Shown here: positions 1-6,900 of the stretch, piece after piece | Layout of the letters: every line of letters begins with the position of its first letter | Position numbering within the stretch: position 1 is the first letter of the stretch | Assembly: GCA_018817865.1 (NCBI GenBank) | Contig: JAHITG010000480.1 | Span: 1 to 8,442, forward strand | DNA length: 8,442 nucleotides | From: Spirochaetota bacterium | GTDB lineage: Bacteria > Spirochaetota > JAHITG01 | Direction of reading: 5' to 3' | Program-made: the position numbers and the translations under genes | Notes under the pieces: generated by a model | Seen by the model: only the letters and a program-made list of their open reading frames with translations | Told to the model about the DNA's origin: nothing | Databases searched by the model: none

Positions 1-929
1 TATCCCATATAAAATTGATTTCCGTTTCCCCATGGATAAAAAACGAGTTTATATCCTATGTTAATCCGCCAGGGTGTTTCAATAAACAGACCAAGTTTTA
101 AACCATTTAAATAACCATTTTCTTTTACACTGCTATTAAAATAGTATCCCACTCCGGTTTTGAATATAAAATATTTATTATCTGATATTCTGTTTTTACT
201 GATATATCGCAGGGAAGGACCCGCTTCATAATCCATACCTGATCTCCACCTTGCTCCTACACCATATTCTATAGAAGAGGATTGCGAAAAGGGATACTCA
301 AACAGGATCCCGCCTGCTATACCAAATGGCTGATCTTCATCCCACATTTTTGAGCCCATATTTATAATAGTTAGACCCAGTGTCATTTTCTGGACTTTAA
401 AAATTGAAGTATCAAATCCACTGCCTATATCAAAACTAATACCTGTAGAAGTATCGCCAACAATTTTTTCATTTATAAAATTAAAGCGGAAACCCATATG
501 ATAGAAGGACTGAAACTTATATCCGAACACAAAGGATCCTTTAAAGTTGTTGATACTGAAATTTCCGGATTCTTCTCCATCATCATCGAGCATAGTAATA
601 TCCCTGCTGTTGAAATATTTCACTACAGCTCCCATTCCTGTATTTTCACCAAAAGGTGATTTACCAAGATAAAGAAGGGAACCATTATACATATTCAGCA
701 GTAACTTTTCATAGGATACACCTAAATGATATTCTTTACTGACCGCATATGCAGGATTCCATATAAGACTCTCCAGGGGTGATGATCCTGCATAACAGAG
801 AATGTGTAATCCGCTATCAACAGGTACCGGGTTTAAAGCAGCTATACTTAAGCTTCGTTCTCCTATTCCATAAAGCCTGAAATGAATACTGAATATCATT
901 ATTACTATTAAAAGTATGCTCTTTTTCAT
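1..929 (-). CDS. PorV/PorQ-like (UPF0164-like) outer-membrane beta-barrel protein (3' partial)
   Basis: The frame opens at ATG 929-927, preceded by a good ribosome binding site, and stays open for 309 codons to the window edge. Residues 1-21 form a signal peptide (MKKS, then a long Ile/Leu/Val run, ending LYG). Residues 46-62 contain SPLESLIWNPAYA, which resembles the WNPAG-type N-terminal motif of PorV/FadL-like barrels. The rest alternates short amphipathic strands rich in Gly, Tyr and Phe with polar turns, including an acidic loop at 115-120 (DDDGEE) and a final visible segment IETPWRINIGYKLVFYPWG. Family members are roughly 300-450 residues, so little or much of the C-terminus may be missing. 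PorV (LptO) of the type IX secretion system carries CTD cargo at the outer membrane; UPF0164 proteins of spirochetes are related barrels of unclear role. The neighbouring CTD-bearing gene favours a cargo-handling role, by inference. A plain FadL-like transporter is the alternative. Confidence 0.78.
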   Translation of the reverse strand, partial: MKKSILLIVIMIFSIHFRLYGIGERSLSIAALNPVPVDSGLHILCYAGSSPLESLIWNPAYAVSKEYHLGVSYEKLLLNMYNGSLLYLGKSPFGENTGMGAVVKYFNSRDITMLDDDGEESGNFSINNFKGSFVFGYKFQSFYHMGFRFNFINEKIVGDTSTGISFDIGSGFDTSIFKVQKMTLGLTIINMGSKMWDEDQPFGIAGGILFEYPFSQSSSIEYGVGARWRSGMDYEAGPSLRYISKNRISDNKYFIFKTGVGYYFNSSVKENGYLNGLKLGLFIETPWRINIGYKLVFYPWGNGNQFYMG

Positions 930-937
930 AATATCAG

Positions 938-943
938 TCTCCC
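938..943 (-). promoter_or_regulatory. Ribosome binding site of the barrel gene
   Basis: On the minus strand the 21-base gap between the TAA of the giant gene and the barrel ATG contains GGGAGA, followed by an 8-base spacer (CTGATATT) and ATG. This is a canonical Shine-Dalgarno site at good distance and fixes the start at 929. The gap is too short for a terminator plus promoter, which supports co-transcription with the giant gene. Confidence 0.8.
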
Positions 944-950
944 GTATATT

Positions 951-3900
951 TTATTTTATTACTACAAGTTGATTATAATCCGTACTGATTTTAGAGTGAT
1001 CAGAATATTTAACAACAATTTTGTAGATATACAGGCCCGGAGCAATAGTGTGGCCACTGCCTGTCTTTAAATCCCATTTTATTATTCCGTTCTCATGTTG
1101 ATATGATTTTTTTAATATAATGTTTCCGGAAAGATCATATACGAACAGATTTACTTTATTTATAATTTTTTCAGTATTATATCCATATTGAAATTTTGCA
1201 GTTTTATTTCTCCTGACAGGATTAGGATAGGCTTTTACCTGCCCTTCCAACAAGATCCTTTTAACATTAATAATAACATTCCTATCAGTGAAATTACCCA
1301 ATTTGTCAAAACCTTGAATAGTTACAACGTATTTCCCTTTTAGATTAAATGTTACATTGTACCATGTCGATAGTCCCATATCAATTTTTTCTCCTTCTGC
1401 AATTACAATAAATTTATCTAATCCTACTCCATTATCAGAAACTGCATTCCATTTTATTGTCACTTCTTTTCCGGGTGGGGTTGTTATTTCCGTTTGTAAT
1501 AAAGTAAACTCAGGACCCTGTGTGTCTATTTGAAAAGTTCCCACAGCCCAGTCACCCCACAGGCTTTGGGACAGATCATATCCGCGTACTCTCCAGTAAT
1601 AGTCCCTGTTTGACATATCAGGCTCTGATGAATAATTAGTGTCTGCCACATCAGAGTTTTCATGAAGCACATTAGTAAATTCTAAATTTGCAGAGATCTG
1701 AATATGATATTTTGATGCCTTTTCATGTTCTTTCCATTTAAATACAGGACTTTTTTCATTAATATAAAGAGCAGAAACAGGATAGATGAGCTGTATAAAA
1801 GGTCTATTAGTATCAATAGTTAAAATATTTGTACCTGAAGAAATACTGAAATTATTTGCCTTATCATATGCTATCACTCGCCAGTAGTGTAATCCGGCTT
1901 CCATTGCTGTTCCAGTTGGTATGGAATAATTTGTTTGATTTGTAATTATATCTATCTGTAATGTAGAAAAAGAATTCTCAGAGGAAATCTGTAATTGATA
2001 ATAACTTATTCCAGCTCCCGGATCAATAGATTTCATCCAGAAAAACTCTGGCTCTGGATTTCCCATGCTTGTATTATTGGTAGGTGAAATCAGTGAAAAG
2101 TTACCTGGTTTCTCCGTATCGATCATCAGATTCCATGGTGTACTCCAGTCACTTTCATTTCCCAAAGCATCACAGACTTTCACTTTCCAGAAACAGGTTC
2201 CATCGGATAGAGATCCGGGAGGAGTATAGAATAAACTATTATTGGTTATTTCTGCTGTTCTGGGATAGTTAAATCCAGTTTCATTGTCAATCCATAAGAT
2301 GTAATGATCCGGGTTGCCTCCTGAGGCATTCCACTGGAAGGCAGGGGTGTTGATGTTTGTCACGGTATTGGACACAGGGCTTTTCAGAGTGGAAATATCA
2401 GGCGGAGTCGAATCAATACTGAAGGAAGCAGAGGAAGACCATTCCTGCCAGCTATTCGTTGTCTGTATTCGAATCCTCCACCAGTTTGTTGTATCAGATA
2501 GATCAAAACCGATTTGATAATTCGTTGCTGTAATATTTGATTGACTGAGCAGGAGAGAACTGAACATGTCATTATCAGATATCTGCAGCCAGTACTGAAT
2601 GGCTCCTTGCCCTGATTCATCTGACCAGAAAAAGAGAGGCCTGTTTGTATTAATGACTAAGCTTACGGGATAAAGAGGGTCAGGGATGATCCGGTTGGTG
2701 TTGGAAATAATGGTTATGCTGTAAATTGTGCTGAAGTCTCCGGGATTATCCATCCTGTCATAGGCTCTGACCCTCCAGAAATAGGTATCCAGATCTAAAC
2801 CGGATAAAGGAGTATAACTTAAACCATCGATTCTATTGGTATAGGTTAAGGGAGCAGTGAAGCTGGTCTCTGTATCAATTTCTATTCTGTAATTGCTGAT
2901 GCCTGAATGAATATCACTTGAGGGGTTCCATATAAAGGGAGGAGTAGTATTAATAGTGAAAGAACCATTAGAAGGGGATGATAATAGAACCTGTGAGGGG
3001 AGTGTTGTGTCGATTTTGATGATTCTCCAGGTACTGAAAGGGCCGAACCCCAGATTAGTGGAATAAACTCGGACACGCCAGTAATTGGTGCCCTGGTTTA
3101 AGGGAGTAAGGCATGTGTAATCAGAAGAGATATTTGTTTTATCCAGGATCAGTGTTGAGAAGGAAGGGTCAACTGAGACCTGAATGGTATACTGGTTTGC
3201 ACCGGTCACATCACTCCAGTCAAAGGGAGGTTGATTATCGTTGGTCCAGATATCATGCTTTGGTGAAAGTAACAGGGGAGCAGACAGAGTAGAGGAAGAA
3301 ATATTCCGGATAACGGTCAGCTCAGGGATCATGGAAAGGTCAGAACTGTTGATATCATCATTATGGATTTCAACGGCTAAAACATTGTTTCCTTCATTCA
3401 AAATGCCTTTAAAACTGCTTATATCATAAGGAACAGGTATTCCTGCTTCATGATAAGAGGAAGCAGGGGTGTTTCTATCATGACTGCCTGAAATATTGGA
3501 CCGGGTCACTTCATTTCCATTGAGATAGGCCACAAAGCCGTCATCAAAATCAATACTCAATAATAGATCTGTTACATTTTCTTTGTCATTTATAGTAAAC
3601 AATTTTCTCATGTACACGGTAACATAATTGCCCTGCATGTCAGCAAGGAGGGTGGCATCATCACCGTCCCCATAGCCGATGCCGGTAGGGCCTTCCAGCC
3701 AGGCGGAATCATCATAAGCCAGGTTTACCCAGGAATCCCCGGGATCAGCCGTGCCTTTAAAATATTTCCATATATCCCCAGAGGAGATCACTATATTTGT
3801 CAAGGAAGGAGCTTCAGTGGTAAAGGTATAATCCCCTGAAACAGCCAGATTGGAGGAAGCATCCATGCTTTTGATCCTGAAATGATAGGTGGTTTCAGCA

Positions 3901-6900
3901 TCAAGACCTGTGATCAATACAGAATGGAATAAGACAAGAGTCGTATCCAGAGTTGTCTCTGACCCATAGGCTGTTGTCAGTCCGTATTCCACCTGTGAGG
4001 CCGCGTTTTCATCTGTGTTCCATAGGATGGTCACGGCGGTATCAGTTATATTGGTACTTCCAATATTGGATAATACAGGTGAAGTTGTATCTGATATAGT
4101 TCCATTATATTCATAAGCCCCTATATCCCAGCCGGACCACTGCGGTCTTGAAATTCCTCTGATATCTTGTGTGATATTATAAGAAGAAACATTTGTTCCA
4201 TTATCCAGTGCCGGACTTGTTTCAGTTAAATAATAATCATTTGTATCTGAACCCCTGAACAGGTCGCTATAGTATGATGTCAGGGAATGTTCATCAAATC
4301 CGGCTGCCTGTCTTGCTGCCAGGCCATTGGAAAAAATATTATAATCACTGACTATATTTGAACTGTCTGTATAGATCCCGCCGCTTTGGGCCAGCAGGAT
4401 GTTGTTTAAAATAACATGTCCGCCAAGATCAGGCCCTGCTGTATCATCAGCAATCTTGATAGGCCAGTTGTCACTGTCCGCGAATAGATGATTATTAATA
4501 ATAGTAAGGTTTTTCGGCCCTTCTGCACCATCCTGTGCATAGGCCCGTACCGCATGCCGTGCATTCCCGTATATAATATTATTGTAAACAAGAGAATCCT
4601 GTACTCCATCCATATTAAGGCCATTCTGCCCGTTTCCTGAAATGATATTCCCTTCTATAATAATTCCTGAAATAAGGCCATCACCGCCTACACTCAGATC
4701 ACCATTGCAGTGAATTCCGGCAACAGCATTGCTTAAAATAATATTCCCGCGGATTATGGTATTGTCACTGCCTGCATTGGCCAGATAGATCCCATGGGAA
4801 GTAACAGAGCCGATAATGGTATTATATTCTATTGTTGATCCACGACCATGAGAGAGGTAAATACCAATTACCTGACAACCGGTACATTTATTACTCCTGA
4901 TAATAACACCTTTCATTGGATTATTTGCTGAGGCATCATGAGCTGCAACGCCGGTATCAGATGCTCCCTGTACCTGAAATCCCTGTATAATAACATAACT
5001 CACATTTTCCAGATAAACTCTGTCCCCTTCTGAACCGCCGGAATTAATCACCGCATTATTGTTTAAAGCCTTAAATGTTATATAGGAGTTGGATGTGCCT
5101 GATGTCGAAAGCCGGAATCCGGCATAATTGCCGTTATTCACAAGGACCGTATCGCCGGGCTGGACAGTATCAGCAGCATGCTGGAGAGTAGCCCAGGGAA
5201 AAATTATGGACCCATTATTCGTATCACTGCCTGTTGTGGAAATATAATAAGTATTCGGCCCCGATGCATTTATGGTAATAGAAAGAGGCTGCGTATCCGT
5301 ATTCGTATCATCATCTGTAACCAATACTGTAAAATTAAAAACACCATTTGCAGCAGGTTCGCCTGATATTTCACCTGTAGAAGAATTTAAGGATAATCCT
5401 CCGGGTAAAGAGCCGGAATCAATGGACCAGGTATAAGGCAGAGTACCTCCGGAAGCAGAGAGTGTCTGGCTGTAACTCACCCCTACTGTTCCGTTGTTTA
5501 ATGATGTGGTGGTGATATTCAATGGACTGCCGCCGCCATAAATCTCCGGGGGTATGGGGTTGCCTAAATATTCCCAGATATATTTTGTCAGAGTCATACC
5601 ATTCGAACAGAAACCTCTGGTACTGTCCTGACTCATTTCTGCTCTGATTCTATCTTCATTAGGCCATGGCCATAGATCATCTGTGGTTAAATTGTTATAG
5701 TATGTTTCACCATATCGGGTACCACTATTCCCATATTTTTTTAAAATATTAGCTCCATAATCCGCTCCGTTCATTCCTGTTCCTTTGAGACTGCTTCCTT
5801 CTTCGATACGGACTAAATGTTTGAGAGACGGGGTACCTCCGCTTAAGGGATCCAGAGCCAGGCATCCTGTGGAACAGGTCGTCTGATTATAGGATGAGTC
5901 GCCCGATCCATATACATTACAGAACGCAGGTTCAACTACACTGTTAACCCCATATCGTCCGGACTGGTAGGCGATCACATTCTGTACAGTACCTCCTGAT
6001 ACTTCTGGAGCAACCCGAAAATTATCAAAGCCGGCAACGCCGGTGGTGATATTTTCCAGAAACACATTGTAAGCCCGAGGCCCGCCGATATTAACATTAT
6101 CACCTGCACTGTCCCACGCTACACAATTTCTTAATGTGTGAGTATTATTATTGGCTTCATCTGCTTCAAAATAGTACCCCTGATCAGCACTATTCAGTGA
6201 TATACAGCCAATCCATTCGTTAGGGCCGAGAAGATAATCACCGGGAGTATGCTGAGCACTGGCAAAGTCAGAATAAGAAGAGCCTCCTCCGAGAGTCCGG
6301 TCAATGATAATCATATTCTGAATAGAATTACTGGAGCTGTCATACACAGAAAACCCCACATTGGGATTGCCTGAACCTGTACATTCGGGTGAATTACACC
6401 CATCACCCCGGACAACGACTCTCCGCCAGATATTATGGCTGGCCCGGTAATTAATAGCGATAATCCTTTCCTGGCCCCAGATCCAGCAGTCTTCTATTAA
6501 GTTATAATCATTCCCCTGATCATGGTCATTACATCCTATAGAGAAGACAGCACCACCGCTTAACCAGTCACTGTGAAACCCGCAATCCTTTACAGTAACG
6601 TAGCCTGTATTATAGAGCTGGCCTCCTCCTTCAAAGGTTATGCCCTGTATTTTTATATAGCTGTCTTTACGGAATGAACGGCCGATAAACAGGGATTTTC
6701 TGCTGCCACCGTCAACTGTCACATTTCCAGGATTCTTTGCCCGGATCACAGTCATTTCATTTATATTTTTGCCGGAGGGAGGCTGGCCGCAATCAGGATG
6801 AGATCCGTCATCCCAGCTGATATAGCCTGTTCCCGCCCCGTCAGAATAAGTACCGTCCAGGAGAATGAGTTCATTTCCATTTGACATGGTTGAAAAGGTA

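Noticed and set aside
930..950. Possible terminator or promoter between the two genes
   Set aside because: Only 21 bases, no inverted repeat or T-run, and a ribosome binding site occupies the middle.
1257..3293. CRISPR-like or satellite repeat from the ~300-base periodicity
   Set aside because: The periodicity is in the protein domains; the DNA copies are too diverged and too long to be direct repeat units.
2084..5366. Plus-strand open frames of 60-70 codons inside the giant gene (2084-2272, 2314-2517, 3241-3429, 5178-5366)
   Set aside because: They lie antisense to a well-supported coding frame with clear domain homology, show no recognisable domains and have compositions expected from shadow frames.
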